A program made the translations under genes and the position numbers. A DNA stretch of 64,000 nt. Origin: Luteolibacter yonseiensis. GTDB lineage: Bacteria; Verrucomicrobiota; Verrucomicrobiia; Verrucomicrobiales; Akkermansiaceae. Positions 24,989 to 34,400 of this stretch are shown here, piece after piece. The number at the start of each line of letters is the position of its first letter. Position 1 is the first letter of the stretch. The notes beneath the pieces were generated by a model that was given only the letters and a program-made list of their open reading frames with translations, ran no database searches and was not told the origin of the DNA. The DNA lies in assembly GCF_016595465.1 (NCBI RefSeq), contig NZ_JAENIK010000011.1, forward strand, positions 124,001 to 188,000, written 5' to 3'.

Positions 24989-26635
24989 ATGTCCGCCTCA
25001 CCTTACTCCATTCCGTCGCCCGCCCTGCAGCGTGAGGTGAAGCGCCGCCGTTCGTTCGCGATCATCTCCCACCCGGACGCCGGAAAGACGACGCTCACGG
25101 AAAAATTCCTGCTTTACGGCGGCGCGCTCAATCTCGCCGGAAGCGTCACCGCGCGGAAAAACCAGCGCGCCACGACCTCGGACTGGATGGATCTGGAAAA
25201 ACAACGGGGCATCTCCGTTTCCTCCACCGTCCTGCAGTTCGAATACAAGGATTGCGTCGTGAACATCCTCGACACTCCGGGGCACAAGGACTTCTCGGAA
25301 GACACCTACCGGGTGCTCACCGCCGTGGACGCCGCCGTCATGGTGGTGGATGCCGGCAAGGGTATCGAGAGCCAGACGAGGAAACTTTTCGAAGTCTGCC
25401 GCCGCCGCGGCGTGCCGATCTTCACCTTCATGAACAAGCTGGACCGCCCGGCCCGGCCCTCGATGGACCTTCTGGACGAGCTGGAATCCGTGTTGGGAAT
25501 CCACGCATTCCCCGTAAACTGGCCGCTCGGTGACGGTCCGCGCTTCCGGGGCGTGTATGACCGCGAACAGAAGCAGGTGCACCTTTTCGAGCGGACCGCG
25601 CACGGGGCGTATCGCGCGCCGGTGAGCGTGCGGGGCATCGAGGACGAGAATGTGAAGGCCGCGATGGAGGAGGCGACCTATTCACAGGTCTGCGACGAAC
25701 TTGAATTGCTGGAAGGTGCCGGTGCCGGGTTCGACTTGGGAAAAGTCCTCGCCGGAGAACTCACTCCGGTCTTCTTCGGCAGTGCGGCGAACAACTTCGG
25801 TGTGCAGCTCCTGCTGGACCGTTTCCTCGAACTCTCGCCGCCACCGATGCCGCGCGAAAGCGGGGAAATGATCATCGATCCGGCGTCGGAGGAGTTTTCC
25901 GCCTTCGTTTTCAAAATCCAGGCGAACATGAACCCGAAGCACCGCGACCGGATCGCCTTCGTGCGGATCGTGTCCGGCAAGTTCGAGCGCGACATGGACG
26001 TGCTGAACGGCCGTACCGGAGACCGGGTCCGCCTCGCCAATTCGCAGCGCCTCTTCGCCCGCGACCGTGAGACGGTGGATGACGCGTTCGCCGGCGATGT
26101 GGTGGGACTTGTCGGGAACTACGACCTGCTCATCGGCGACACGCTTTCCTCAAAGCCCGGCGTGACATTCGATGAGATCCCGCGCTTCGCGCCGGAGTGT
26201 TTTTCCTTCCTGCACAACAAGAGCACCGCGAAATACAAACGCTTCCGGGACGGCCTTGCACAGCTTCTCAAGGAAGGCGTGGCGAGCGAGTTCACGCTGA
26301 TCGACAACGAAGGACCCCAGATCCCGTTGCTCGGGGCGGTCGGACCGCTCCAGTTTGAGGTGCTGCAATACCGCTTGGAAGGCGAATACGCGGCGGAAAC
26401 CCGCATCGAGCAGGCGAACTGGTCGCTCGCCCGCTGGTTGAAGCCGAAAGAAGGTGATCCGCTCGCGCCGGACGCGCGGCCGGCGCTGTCGCTCGGCGCC
26501 GCGCTTGCGAGGGACTCCAACGGCTGGTTGGTCGCGCTGCTGCCGAGCGAGTGGGCCTTGAAGACGTTTTCCGACAAGAATGAGGACTGGATCATTTCCG
26601 AACAGCCGTTCCCGCCGCCGGCGGTGATCAGGTGA
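24989..26635 (+). CDS. prfC: peptide chain release factor 3
   Basis: This 548-residue translational GTPase recycles RF1/RF2 after termination. G1 is 'HPDAGKTT' (28-35), G3 'DTPGH' (95-99), G4 'NKLD' (149-152). The switch-I region 'ARKNQRATTSDWMDLEKQRG' followed by ISVSS is diagnostic of RF3 rather than EF-G. Length fits RF3 (about 530). The frame is open far upstream, but the conserved protein starts at ATG 24989. It is divergent from the TIR gene and convergent with the DUF4139 gene, 7 bases apart. Confidence 0.95.
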   Translation: MSASPYSIPSPALQREVKRRRSFAIISHPDAGKTTLTEKFLLYGGALNLAGSVTARKNQRATTSDWMDLEKQRGISVSSTVLQFEYKDCVVNILDTPGHKDFSEDTYRVLTAVDAAVMVVDAGKGIESQTRKLFEVCRRRGVPIFTFMNKLDRPARPSMDLLDELESVLGIHAFPVNWPLGDGPRFRGVYDREQKQVHLFERTAHGAYRAPVSVRGIEDENVKAAMEEATYSQVCDELELLEGAGAGFDLGKVLAGELTPVFFGSAANNFGVQLLLDRFLELSPPPMPRESGEMIIDPASEEFSAFVFKIQANMNPKHRDRIAFVRIVSGKFERDMDVLNGRTGDRVRLANSQRLFARDRETVDDAFAGDVVGLVGNYDLLIGDTLSSKPGVTFDEIPRFAPECFSFLHNKSTAKYKRFRDGLAQLLKEGVASEFTLIDNEGPQIPLLGAVGPLQFEVLQYRLEGEYAAETRIEQANWSLARWLKPKEGDPLAPDARPALSLGAALARDSNGWLVALLPSEWALKTFSDKNEDWIISEQPFPPPAVIR

Positions 26636-26642
26636 GCGGGAT

Positions 26643-28163
26643 TTATTTCCAGTTGTACCTCACGCGGTAGCTCACCGTCCGTTCCTCGTCCGGCTTCAGC
26701 GTGACGCGGAACCGGATGTTGCGGGCGTCGGCCTTTTCAAAATCGTCGGATTTCTGGATGATCTCCCAGTTCAGTCCGCGATAGAGCTGTTCCTCCACCT
26801 GTACCTCGACGGGAGTTTTCTTGCGGTTGCGGAGTTTGATCTCAAACGACTCTTCCGCCTGATCCTGATTGTTGTTGAGGAGATAATCGGTGCGGGTGCG
26901 GCTGCCGACAATGTCGAAGGCATCTCCGGTGTAGATGCGGACATCTTCGCCTTGGGGTGTGTGGTCGATGGTGTTTTCCCCGGTGAATTCCGGGCGGCCG
27001 TCGGCGTCGTCCTGCTTGTAGAAGCGGGTGCGTCCCTTGGGCAGGGGAATGCCAAGGCCGTTTTCCCTGGTGTTCTTGAACTCCTTCATCACCCAGACCT
27101 TGGGATTCGACTTGGTGCCGAAATTCCTGTCCTCCCGGAAATTGTCTTCCGACCACCCCCGGTAGTTCTGCCACGGGATGCTCGCCCCGTTGTAGACATA
27201 CAGGGTCTTCGCCTTCACGCCGGTCGCGCGGAGGAATTCAACCTGCTTCGTCTCGCGGTTCCGCAAGGTGGTGGGATTGGGGAGCGAATACAGGTGGTAT
27301 TCGTCGAAGGATTTTTCCGTGACCTCGGTCGCCTGTTTTGCTTCGAGTCGCATGTCGCTCCTGCCCGCATACCCCACGGCTCCGCCTTCTCCCGGTTGGA
27401 TCTTGTTCACATCCCCCGCCATGAGCTTGAGCACGGCCTTTTCGAATGTCTGGCCGGACTGGTTGTCGACGGAAACCCAGCCGACCAGATCCAGAGTGTC
27501 GCCGTTTTCCGGGGAGATGAGATTGTAGGCCGCCTCCCAGCTCATGCCGCCGGTGACGTAGCTGAGTTCCGCATCGAGTTTGGTGGTGCTGTCGCTGGCG
27601 AGCTGCCAGCTGACCGTGGGCTTGAGGATGGTGTCGTCTCCCACGGAGGGAAACAGCGGTTCGCCGGGTAACGAGAAACGCAGCTGCCCGTTCACTTCGA
27701 TGATCGGAGAACCTCCGGTCTGGGGATTTCCGTAGACCGTCTGGGAATTATAGAATTCGTGGCCATAGCGTTGTGCAGCGGACGCGTTGGGAGTGTAGCC
27801 GGAGCGGATGATCTTTCCCCGGATGGTGGTCTCGCGGCCGTCGGGGTTCCGCGTGAGGAAATCGATTTCCTTGCCTTCGTTGAGCGAGAGGAGAAGTCCC
27901 TGGGAAAGCACGTCCGCACGGTAGCTCTGTTCGAGGATGCGCAGATCCACCTTGCCGGCAGGATCCCGGAGCACGACCGAATCAGGTTCGAGATGGAGGG
28001 TCGCCCCGGTGTAGACGGCGGAGTTGGTTCCTTGCTTGAGGTCCAGAGCCACCTTGTCGCGGACGACCGCGAAGTTCTGGTTGTAGATTGTCAGCGCGGG
28101 TTGCGACGACAGAATGGAAGTGCAGGCGAGGCTTGTGAGTGCGGTGAGTCGGTTGATTTTCAT
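26643..28163 (-). CDS. DUF4139-family exported protein
   Basis: This 506-residue protein has a signal peptide (about residues 1-25) followed by 'LTIYNQNFAVVRDKVALDL', the start common to DUF4139 proteins. The domain continues as a beta-rich protein with 'LSYVTGGMSWEAAYNL' and C-terminal 'LKPDEERTVSYRVRYNW', both typical of the family. The role of the family is not known; it is predicted to sit in the periplasm or on the cell surface. The ATG at 28163 starts the signal peptide. It is downstream of mgtE on the same strand, 73 bases away. Confidence 0.82.
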   Translation of the reverse strand: MKINRLTALTSLACTSILSSQPALTIYNQNFAVVRDKVALDLKQGTNSAVYTGATLHLEPDSVVLRDPAGKVDLRILEQSYRADVLSQGLLLSLNEGKEIDFLTRNPDGRETTIRGKIIRSGYTPNASAAQRYGHEFYNSQTVYGNPQTGGSPIIEVNGQLRFSLPGEPLFPSVGDDTILKPTVSWQLASDSTTKLDAELSYVTGGMSWEAAYNLISPENGDTLDLVGWVSVDNQSGQTFEKAVLKLMAGDVNKIQPGEGGAVGYAGRSDMRLEAKQATEVTEKSFDEYHLYSLPNPTTLRNRETKQVEFLRATGVKAKTLYVYNGASIPWQNYRGWSEDNFREDRNFGTKSNPKVWVMKEFKNTRENGLGIPLPKGRTRFYKQDDADGRPEFTGENTIDHTPQGEDVRIYTGDAFDIVGSRTRTDYLLNNNQDQAEESFEIKLRNRKKTPVEVQVEEQLYRGLNWEIIQKSDDFEKADARNIRFRVTLKPDEERTVSYRVRYNWK

Positions 28164-28236
28164 AAGCTGGTTCGCGATGAACCTATCACCAAGACGCGAC
28201 AAATCCAGATTCCTTAGAATTTGGCCGGAACGGGGC

Positions 28237-29616
28237 TCACAACAGAGTGCCATGCAGCACCACCCCTGCCACGGCGAAGTAAATGATCAGGCCTGTCACG
28301 TCCACCAGTGTGGCGACAAACGGGGCTGAAGACGTCGCCGGATCGAGACCGGCGCGTTTGAGGAGAAACGGCAGCATCGATCCCGAAAGGGTGCCCCACA
28401 ACACCACCCCTATCAGCGAGATGCCCACGGTCGCGGCCACCAGCGGCCAGTGGGGGCCGTACATGTCTGAAAAAGCCGACCATGCGGCGATGCGGATGAC
28501 GCCGATCGCCGCGAGAATGAGCCCGAGGATGAGTCCGGACAGGATTTCCCGCCGCATCACCCTCCACCAGTCGGCCAGTCCCACTTCCCCGATCGCCATC
28601 GCCCGGATGATCAGCGTCGCGGCTTGGGAGCCGCTGTTTCCTCCGCTCGAAATGATGAGCGGGACGAACACGGCGAGGATGACGGCTTTGGAGATTTCGT
28701 CCTCGAAATGGCCCATCGCCGTGGCGGTCAGCATTTCTCCGACGAACAGCACGATGAGCCAGGTGGCGCGCTTCTTCACCAGCCGGGCGAGCGAGATGTC
28801 CATGTAGGGCTCGTCGAGCTGCTCCATACCACCGAGTTTCTGGATGTCTTCGGTGGCTTCCTCTTCTGCGACATCGAGGATGTCGTCCACCGTCACGATT
28901 CCGACGAGGCCGCCATGGCCGTTGACAACAGGAAGCACGGTGCGGTCGTATTTTCTAAAGGAGGCCACCGCCATTTCCCGGTCATCCATGGCATTGAGAG
29001 AGATGAGAACGTCGCCGGGCAGGTCCTTCACGAGTGTTTCCAGCGGAGAGAGGAGGATACTGCGGATACGGACTTCGTTGATCAGCTTTCCCGTGGGATC
29101 GACCACATAAAGCACGTTCAATGTCTCCCGATCACGGCCATGGTTGCGGATGTGGTCCAGCACCTCCCGCATGCTCCACTCCGCCCGGAGCGTGAGATAT
29201 TCGGAGGTCATCATCCTTCCGATGCTGTCTTCGGGGAAATCCAACAATCGCAGTGCGACCATCCGCTCTTCGGGAGAAAGGGATTCCACCAGTCTTGCGC
29301 AGACCGAGGTGGGAAGTTCTTCCAGCAGCGCCGTCCGGTCGTCCGGAGACATCGCTTCGAGGATGCGGGCGGCCTCTCTATCCCCCAGGGAACGGATCAG
29401 CGACTCCTGGGCCTCTACGGGTAGATATTCGAAAACCTCGGCCGCAAGCTCCATCGGCAGCAGCCGGAAAAGCGCCGCCCGCTCGGAAGGCTTGAATTTC
29501 ACGATCTCCTCCGCGGAGTCCGCCGGGGCGAGACCGGACAAGGCGGCCCGGATTCCCATGAAGTTCCGCGAGACAAGCATTTCCGCCAAAATCTCGGACG
29601 TTCGATTCTTCCTCAT
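28237..29616 (-). CDS. mgtE: magnesium transporter MgtE
   Basis: This 459-residue protein has the full MgtE layout. The N-terminal helical domain (about 1-130, with 'ILEAMSPDDRTALLEELP') is followed by paired CBS domains (about 135-260, with 'VLYVVDPTGKLINEVRIRSI' and 'LPVVNGHGGLVGIVTVDD'). The C-terminal five-helix channel carries 'FVPLIISSGGNSGSQAATL', the pore signature. It imports Mg2+, gated by Mg2+ on the CBS part. ATG 29616 was chosen because upstream in-frame sequence is not family-like. DUF4139 follows. Confidence 0.95.
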   Translation of the reverse strand: MRKNRTSEILAEMLVSRNFMGIRAALSGLAPADSAEEIVKFKPSERAALFRLLPMELAAEVFEYLPVEAQESLIRSLGDREAARILEAMSPDDRTALLEELPTSVCARLVESLSPEERMVALRLLDFPEDSIGRMMTSEYLTLRAEWSMREVLDHIRNHGRDRETLNVLYVVDPTGKLINEVRIRSILLSPLETLVKDLPGDVLISLNAMDDREMAVASFRKYDRTVLPVVNGHGGLVGIVTVDDILDVAEEEATEDIQKLGGMEQLDEPYMDISLARLVKKRATWLIVLFVGEMLTATAMGHFEDEISKAVILAVFVPLIISSGGNSGSQAATLIIRAMAIGEVGLADWWRVMRREILSGLILGLILAAIGVIRIAAWSAFSDMYGPHWPLVAATVGISLIGVVLWGTLSGSMLPFLLKRAGLDPATSSAPFVATLVDVTGLIIYFAVAGVVLHGTLL

Positions 29617-29743
29617 GCGCGTGAAGGGTGGGAAACAAGGAGGCCCGGAATGGAGGGCGGAACCGGTGAAGGCAAGCGGAATCAGTTGCGACAAGACAGG
29701 TAATCCCACTCAATGAACCAGCGGGCCAGGCACAAAAAGCCGG

Positions 29744-30658
29744 TCACAGTCCCCTGAACTCGCTGGCCAGCTTCTTCGCCGTGGCCACGGTGTTCCGATG
29801 GAGTTTCGCCGTGAACTCGGGCTGGCGGTTGTAGCCTCCGCCGTAGAGCACCGCGACCGGGATCCTGTTCCTGATGAACGCGCTCAGCAGGACCTCGTCA
29901 CGGCGCTGGATGTCCTTCAGGGAGAGATGCATCTGGCCGAAGCGATCGTTGCGGTGGTTGTCCGCTCCGGAGATCCATATGACAAGATCCGGGGAAAACG
30001 CGTCAAGGGCGCCCGCGAGGCTGACAAAGAGTTGTTTCAGATACATCTCGCCCTCGACGTAGCGGACGGTCTCGATGTCGAGGGTGCCTTCGATTTTTTT
30101 CGTCGGATAATTTTTTCCGACGTGGATCGAATAGGTGAAAACGCGCGGATCGTTTCCGAGCAGGGCGGCGGTGCCGTTTCCCTGATGGGCGTCCGTATCC
30201 ACAACCATGATCCGGATGTTCGGTTGCTTGTCCTGCAGATCGCGGATGGCGATGGCGACGTCGTTGAAGACGCAGTATCCCTCGCCGTGTTCGCGGAAGG
30301 CGTGGTGGGTGCCGCCGGCGAGGCAGACGCCGACCCCTTCCGCGAGCGCGGCGTGGCAGGCGAGACGCGTCGCCTCCACCTCGGTGATGCTGCGGCGGTA
30401 AAGCTGCGGGGTGACGGGCAGGCCGAGCAGGAGTTGTTCCTTGCGCCCGAGCTGGCCGGATTCGATCTTGCGGATATAGTCCTGTTCGTGCACCCGCTGG
30501 AGCAGATGAATGTCGGCGGTGCGGACCTCGATGATCTCCTCGGGCCTGAGGATGCCGCCCTCGAGAAGCATGTCCTTCGAGACGCGGAACTTGTCCATCG
30601 GGAACGGATGTCCGGCCGGCAGATCGAGTTCAAGCTCCTGTGAATAAAAGCAACGCAT
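29744..30658 (-). CDS. histone-deacetylase-family amidohydrolase (AcuC-like)
   Basis: This 304-residue protein keeps the whole zinc-hydrolase site: H118-H119 in 'GGTHHAF', D156 and H158 in 'DTDAHQGNG', and D233 in 'SGADNHRNDRFG'. Bacterial members remove acetyl groups from lysine (acetoin-utilisation AcuC type) or from polyamines. The polyamine-specific loops are not evident, so lysine deacetylation or a small substrate is more likely. It is a lone gene, divergent from the acyltransferase gene. Confidence 0.88.
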   Translation of the reverse strand: MRCFYSQELELDLPAGHPFPMDKFRVSKDMLLEGGILRPEEIIEVRTADIHLLQRVHEQDYIRKIESGQLGRKEQLLLGLPVTPQLYRRSITEVEATRLACHAALAEGVGVCLAGGTHHAFREHGEGYCVFNDVAIAIRDLQDKQPNIRIMVVDTDAHQGNGTAALLGNDPRVFTYSIHVGKNYPTKKIEGTLDIETVRYVEGEMYLKQLFVSLAGALDAFSPDLVIWISGADNHRNDRFGQMHLSLKDIQRRDEVLLSAFIRNRIPVAVLYGGGYNRQPEFTAKLHRNTVATAKKLASEFRGL

Positions 30659-30778
30659 GGTCCCGCCGCTACCAAACAGCGGATGGACCGGAATTCCAAG
30701 CGGTATTTGGCAGGGAAAGCGGCCAACGGTTTCGCCAGCATTGCACTCTCCAACGGCTCATGACAATCTCCGCGAAAT

Positions 30779-31834
30779 TTGGCGGCGACTCGAAATACCC
30801 AACTGGACGGATGGCGCGCCCTCGCCGTGCTGGGCGTGATGTGCCAGCACTGGTTGCCCGCGAAATGGCACGGGCCGTTTCCGTTTGAAATCGGCCTGTT
30901 CTTCTTCCTCACGCTCACCGGCTTCCTCATCACCCGGATCCTTCTGCGCGAGCGCACGGCGGCGGAAGCGCAGGGCGGGAAATGGCGGGCGAGGACGTAT
31001 CTCCATTTTCAAAAACGGCGGATGATCCGCATTCTGGTGCCGTGCTACTCGGCGATGCTTTTCGCCATCGCGGTGGGAGCGCCGGACATCCGCGCGCATT
31101 GGCCCGCCTACTTCGGACACTGGTCGAATTTTCACATGGCCTGGTTGGACGGCTGGCCATCCGGAACGGCGCATTATTGGACATTGGCGATCCAGATGCA
31201 GTTCTATCTGGTCTGGCCCCTGTTGGTTTTTTTGGTTCCCCGTCGAGGGCTGACGGCGGCTTTCCTGACAGCGGCGGCGCTGGCTCCTCTGACGCGGCTG
31301 GTGCTGGCGGAATGGTTTCCCGCGATACACCACGGCGAAGCCATCTCCTCGTCAGCTCTGGATTATTTCGGTATCGGCGCGCTTCTCGCCCTTGCCATGG
31401 ATCGCGGGATGGAGGTGGGAGACAAGCGGCTGCGGCGCGCGGCATGGGCCGCTTTCGCCGGATATGTGACACTTTATTCGCTCGGTGAAGCGGGCAGGTC
31501 GGTGGCGGGCCTGTGTTATGTCCAACAAACCTTGGTTTCGGTGGCCTTTGCAGGACTGATTTCAGCAACCTTGGCAGGCATCGGAGGAGGGTTGGGGAAG
31601 CTTCTGGAACATCCCGCCGTGCAGCATGTCGGGAAACTGAGTTTCGGCTTTTATCTGTTCCACACGCCGGTGCCGCTGCTGCTGGGCTTTGTGTTGCCGC
31701 AGTTGTGGGGACCGTTTTTCACCGGGTGGTGGCAGTTGGTGCGGCTTGGCGTGTTCGGGCTCACCGCCTGGGGCCTTGCTTGGTTGTGCTGGCGGTATCT
31801 GGAGTCGTCTTTCACAACGAAGACGGGAAAATGA
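30779..31834 (+). CDS. acyltransferase family 3 membrane protein (OafA/YrhL-like)
   Basis: This 351-residue protein starts with TTG; no in-frame ATG precedes the conserved core. The start 'QLDGWRALAVLGVMCQHW' is the usual acyltransferase-3 opening, with catalytic His in 'CQH'. About ten hydrophobic segments span the rest, for example near 35-55, 130-150 and 320-340, and 'RRMIRILVPC' is the family's basic loop. Such proteins O-acylate sugars of the cell surface. It ends 13 bases before the convergent toxin gene. Confidence 0.87.
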   Translation: MAATRNTQLDGWRALAVLGVMCQHWLPAKWHGPFPFEIGLFFFLTLTGFLITRILLRERTAAEAQGGKWRARTYLHFQKRRMIRILVPCYSAMLFAIAVGAPDIRAHWPAYFGHWSNFHMAWLDGWPSGTAHYWTLAIQMQFYLVWPLLVFLVPRRGLTAAFLTAAALAPLTRLVLAEWFPAIHHGEAISSSALDYFGIGALLALAMDRGMEVGDKRLRRAAWAAFAGYVTLYSLGEAGRSVAGLCYVQQTLVSVAFAGLISATLAGIGGGLGKLLEHPAVQHVGKLSFGFYLFHTPVPLLLGFVLPQLWGPFFTGWWQLVRLGVFGLTAWGLAWLCWRYLESSFTTKTGK

Positions 31835-31847
31835 ATGGGGCGTTCCC

Positions 31848-32162
31848 TCACTCCTGGTTGCGGAGGCGGTTTCTCCAATAACCTGGTTTACGACTGGTAT
31901 GCATGACGGCCAGTATCTGGATTTCGTCACCTTCGATGCGAAACACCAGGGCGTAGCGGAATCTTCCCAAAAACACCCGGCGTGCCTCACCGTGAAACCG
32001 TCGGTAAATCAGCGGCTCATCTCTCGCCCATTGGATGGCTTCCTCCAGAGCGAATTTGAACAATTCACCCTGATAGCTGTCGTCGGATTTGATGTGGTTG
32101 GCTGCCGCGATGGCCTCGGCATCCGCCTCCGGATGTATCCGAAATCCCAACATGCCGATCAA
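31848..32162 (-). CDS. RelE/ParE-family toxin
   Basis: This 104-residue protein has the RelE/ParE fold sequence: 'FRIHPEADAEAIAAANHIKS', helices with 'FKFALEEAIQWARDEPLIYRR', then 'VFLGRFRYALVFRIEGDEIQILAVMHTSRKPGYW', shown here only as the beta-sheet end. The order (antitoxin first, start overlapping its stop by ATGA) is typical. A target (gyrase or mRNA) cannot be read from the sequence. Confidence 0.87.
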   Translation of the reverse strand: MIGMLGFRIHPEADAEAIAAANHIKSDDSYQGELFKFALEEAIQWARDEPLIYRRFHGEARRVFLGRFRYALVFRIEGDEIQILAVMHTSRKPGYWRNRLRNQE

Positions 32163-32377
32163 ACCGCTTTGAAACGGCGCATGAAATCATCTCCCTCGGT
32201 CAGCCGGACACGGCCTTCATCGATTTCACGGACCCGTTGGTCGATCTCGTCACGCCATTCGAAACCGACTTCACGATCATCCGGCGGAATCACCAAACTC
32301 GCGAATTCGTTCCGCTCCTCTTCGCTCAGACTGGAATATTCTCTGGCGAGACGAAGCACGTTTTCAGATATTTCCAT
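32159..32377 (-). CDS. antitoxin, addiction-module protein (PF09720-like)
   Basis: This 72-residue protein begins at ATG 32377 and ends with 'EWRDEIDQRVREIDEGRVRL' and 'DDFMRRFKAV', the helical toxin-binding pattern of the PF09720 antitoxin family. Its stop overlaps the toxin start by four bases, so translation is coupled. A palindrome and a 7-bp inverted repeat lie 15-36 bases upstream and may be the autoregulatory operator. The frame stays open upstream, but the shorter start fits the family length. Confidence 0.85.
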   Translation of the reverse strand: MEISENVLRLAREYSSLSEEERNEFASLVIPPDDREVGFEWRDEIDQRVREIDEGRVRLTEGDDFMRRFKAV

Positions 32378-32391
32378 AGGCGAAACATTAC

Positions 32392-32413
32392 CTCGCCATG
32401 GCGATTTGGCGAG
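32392..32413. promoter_or_regulatory. candidate operator of the toxin-antitoxin pair
   Basis: The inverted repeat CTCGCCA-N8-TGGCGAG has an inner 10-base palindrome CGCCATGGCG at 32394-32403. It lies 15 bases upstream of the antitoxin ATG, where such operons usually bind their own antitoxin complex. Confidence 0.5.
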
Positions 32414-32443
32414 CTGGAATATCGCCCGCACGGTCCTCCCCAT

Positions 32444-32818
32444 TCACCGTGGTTCGCACGCATGGCTCTTCAGGTCCACCAGATCGATGAACTCGAGCGC
32501 GGACTCGTGGGTGGCCTCCAGCACGACGTCCGGGGCGTGGCCGTTCTCGAAAGCCTCCTGCCAGCGGGACGCGCAAAGGCACCACTGGTCTCCGGGGACC
32601 AGACCGGGGAAATCGTATTCCGGGCGAGGTGTGCTCAGGTCATTTCCGGACTGTTTTGAAAACCGCAGGAAATCCGCGGTCACCCTCACGCATACCACAT
32701 GCACCCCCACATCGCCCGCGCCCGTGCGGCAGCAGCCGTCGCGATGCCAGCCGGTGAGCGGGTCGGTGGAACAGGGGCGGAGGACACCGCCGATGACGTT
32801 TCTGGTTTCAATGGCCAT
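32444..32818 (-). CDS. DUF2237 family protein
   Basis: This 124-residue protein matches DUF2237 along its whole length: 'NVIGGVLRPCSTDPLTGWHR', then 'DGCCRTGAGDVGVHVVC', 'GNDLSTPRPEYDFPGLVPGD' and 'CLCASRWQEAF'. The conserved Cys residues suggest a metal or redox site, but no function is known. The next minus-strand gene (antitoxin) begins 66 bases downstream. The ATG at 32818 faces the ABC-2-like gene on the other strand. Confidence 0.85.
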   Translation of the reverse strand: MAIETRNVIGGVLRPCSTDPLTGWHRDGCCRTGAGDVGVHVVCVRVTADFLRFSKQSGNDLSTPRPEYDFPGLVPGDQWCLCASRWQEAFENGHAPDVVLEATHESALEFIDLVDLKSHACEPR

Positions 32819-32938
32819 GTCGTCAGGATAACCCTCCACGGTTTCCCGTCCAGCGGCTTGCACTGCGGAAACAAATCCGTCAGGTTCATCCCATTGGAAA
32901 ACGCATGGAGAAATGATCTGCCGGACCGGTTCGACCCG

Positions 32939-33838
32939 ATGACGACCAAGGAGCTGCGGCAGAGCCTGCGGCGGGGAAGCTTCATCTACCCGTTCCTGGG
33001 CATCCAGATACTCGCGATTCTCGCGATGGTGGGGGAATTCCAGACGGGCCACGCTTCGGAAAGCTCGGAATACACCGGGATGCTCAATCCGGAGCTTCTG
33101 GCGACCTCCGGGCTTTTCTGGATGATCGTTTCCGCCATCTGTCTGGTCATCATGCCGTTGAGCGGCGTGATCCTGATGGGACAGGAGCTGGAGGAGGGAA
33201 ACCACGAGCTTCTTCTCCTGACGAAACTGGACCGCTGGAAAATCGTCATCGGGAAATTCCTGACACTCTGGGGGCTTTGCGCGCTCACCTTCATCTCGCT
33301 GATGCCCTACGTGCTGGTGCGTTACATGGTGGGCGGCATCGAGTGGTGGCATGAAGCCGCCTGCGCGGGAACCATCCTCGGTGGCTCCGCGATGATCGGC
33401 GCGGGGGCCATAGGAGCCTCGGCTTTCAAACGCATCGGCGTGAGGATCGCGGTGCTGGCGCTGTATCTGGTCTCCATGGTGGCGGGGTGTGCCGCACCTT
33501 TGCTGGGGGCGGGCATGCAGAGCGGGAGATGTGGCTTCCTCTATCACTTCACCGCGTTGTGCGCGGTCGTCGCGTTCACCCTCGCGGGTCTGGCGCTCGC
33601 CCGCTCGCGCCTGCGTCTCTCGATTCTCGCCTACGAGGTGAACCCTAGCGGCATGATCATCGGCCTGCTGGTTTTCGCTCCATTCGTCATCGGTCTCGTC
33701 AGCGCGGTGACCCTCGGGTGGGGCGGCGCCGCCGGACTGATCGGTCTGGCCGTCGTCTCCCTCCGCATGGACATCACCCCGAGGGCTCCGAAGTGGATGC
33801 CGCCGCCACCGCCGAACGTGCCGCAGGCCGAGGCCTAG
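32939..33838 (+). CDS. ABC-2-like multi-pass membrane protein
   Basis: From ATG 32939 this is 299 residues with about six to seven hydrophobic segments. The start 'TTKELRQSLRRGSFIYPFLG' is the opening of ABC-2-type permeases ('KELRQ.LR'), and 'GVILMGQELEEGNHELLLLT' is the usual coupling region after the first helices. The sequence just before the ATG (LPDRFDP) also looks family-like, so the true start may be an alternative codon near 32894. No ATPase gene lies beside it. The stop overlaps the Minf_1886 gene stop by four bases. Confidence 0.78.
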   Translation: MTTKELRQSLRRGSFIYPFLGIQILAILAMVGEFQTGHASESSEYTGMLNPELLATSGLFWMIVSAICLVIMPLSGVILMGQELEEGNHELLLLTKLDRWKIVIGKFLTLWGLCALTFISLMPYVLVRYMVGGIEWWHEAACAGTILGGSAMIGAGAIGASAFKRIGVRIAVLALYLVSMVAGCAAPLLGAGMQSGRCGFLYHFTALCAVVAFTLAGLALARSRLRLSILAYEVNPSGMIIGLLVFAPFVIGLVSAVTLGWGGAAGLIGLAVVSLRMDITPRAPKWMPPPPPNVPQAEA

Positions 33839-34269
33839 GGAACCATGCGCCGGACACGCGGGGTCTCCCGCGGGTTGGTCCGCCTGGATCGAGGCAGGAA
33901 GGGCGTGACCAGCGATTGCTCGAAGTCGAAGACCTCGGAAAAGTCCTCCTTTTTGTCCGAGTCCTGTTTGCCGAACACCTGTTCCTCGATGAGGTGGAAA
34001 ACCATGTCACCCACGTCCTGGCATTTCCGCACGCTCCACTCGTTCATGAGTGTCGACGCCATCGGTCCGAATTGTTCCAGCGCGAAGTCCCGATAACCGG
34101 CGAGCAATTCCGGGCCGGTTACATGGCGCGCATTGCCGCCGTTCGACTCGGAGATCCGCTTCAACGTGAAATCGAGCGCGTCCTTGAGAAAAAAGTAGGC
34201 ATGAGGGTCAAACCGTCGGTCGCGTTTCAAAATGGAAACGACGGATTGTTCGAATTGCATGGCCTGCAT
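33835..34269 (-). CDS. Minf_1886-family protein
   Basis: This 144-residue protein has the family core 'FEQSVVSILKRDRRFDPHAY', then 'RHVTGPELLAGYRDFALEQ' with FGPMA, 'DVGDMVFHLIEEQVFGK' and a 'DFEQSL' end. The family is named from Methylacidiphilum infernorum and occurs in Verrucomicrobiota and relatives, which is one reason for placing the window in that phylum. The function is unknown. It is convergent with the ABC-2-like gene, with the stops overlapping. Confidence 0.85.
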   Translation of the reverse strand: MQAMQFEQSVVSILKRDRRFDPHAYFFLKDALDFTLKRISESNGGNARHVTGPELLAGYRDFALEQFGPMASTLMNEWSVRKCQDVGDMVFHLIEEQVFGKQDSDKKEDFSEVFDFEQSLVTPFLPRSRRTNPRETPRVRRMVP

Positions 34270-34400
34270 GGTGCCGGAATATGCCGGAAATCGCCGGGCG
34301 TGTCAAAGCGGTAAGCGCCGTGACATGGATTTATAGGCAGCGCATGCCCTTTTGGCGAGGGCGCGCGGGCGGTGCGACCGTCCGCGCCGGAATCTTCCCG

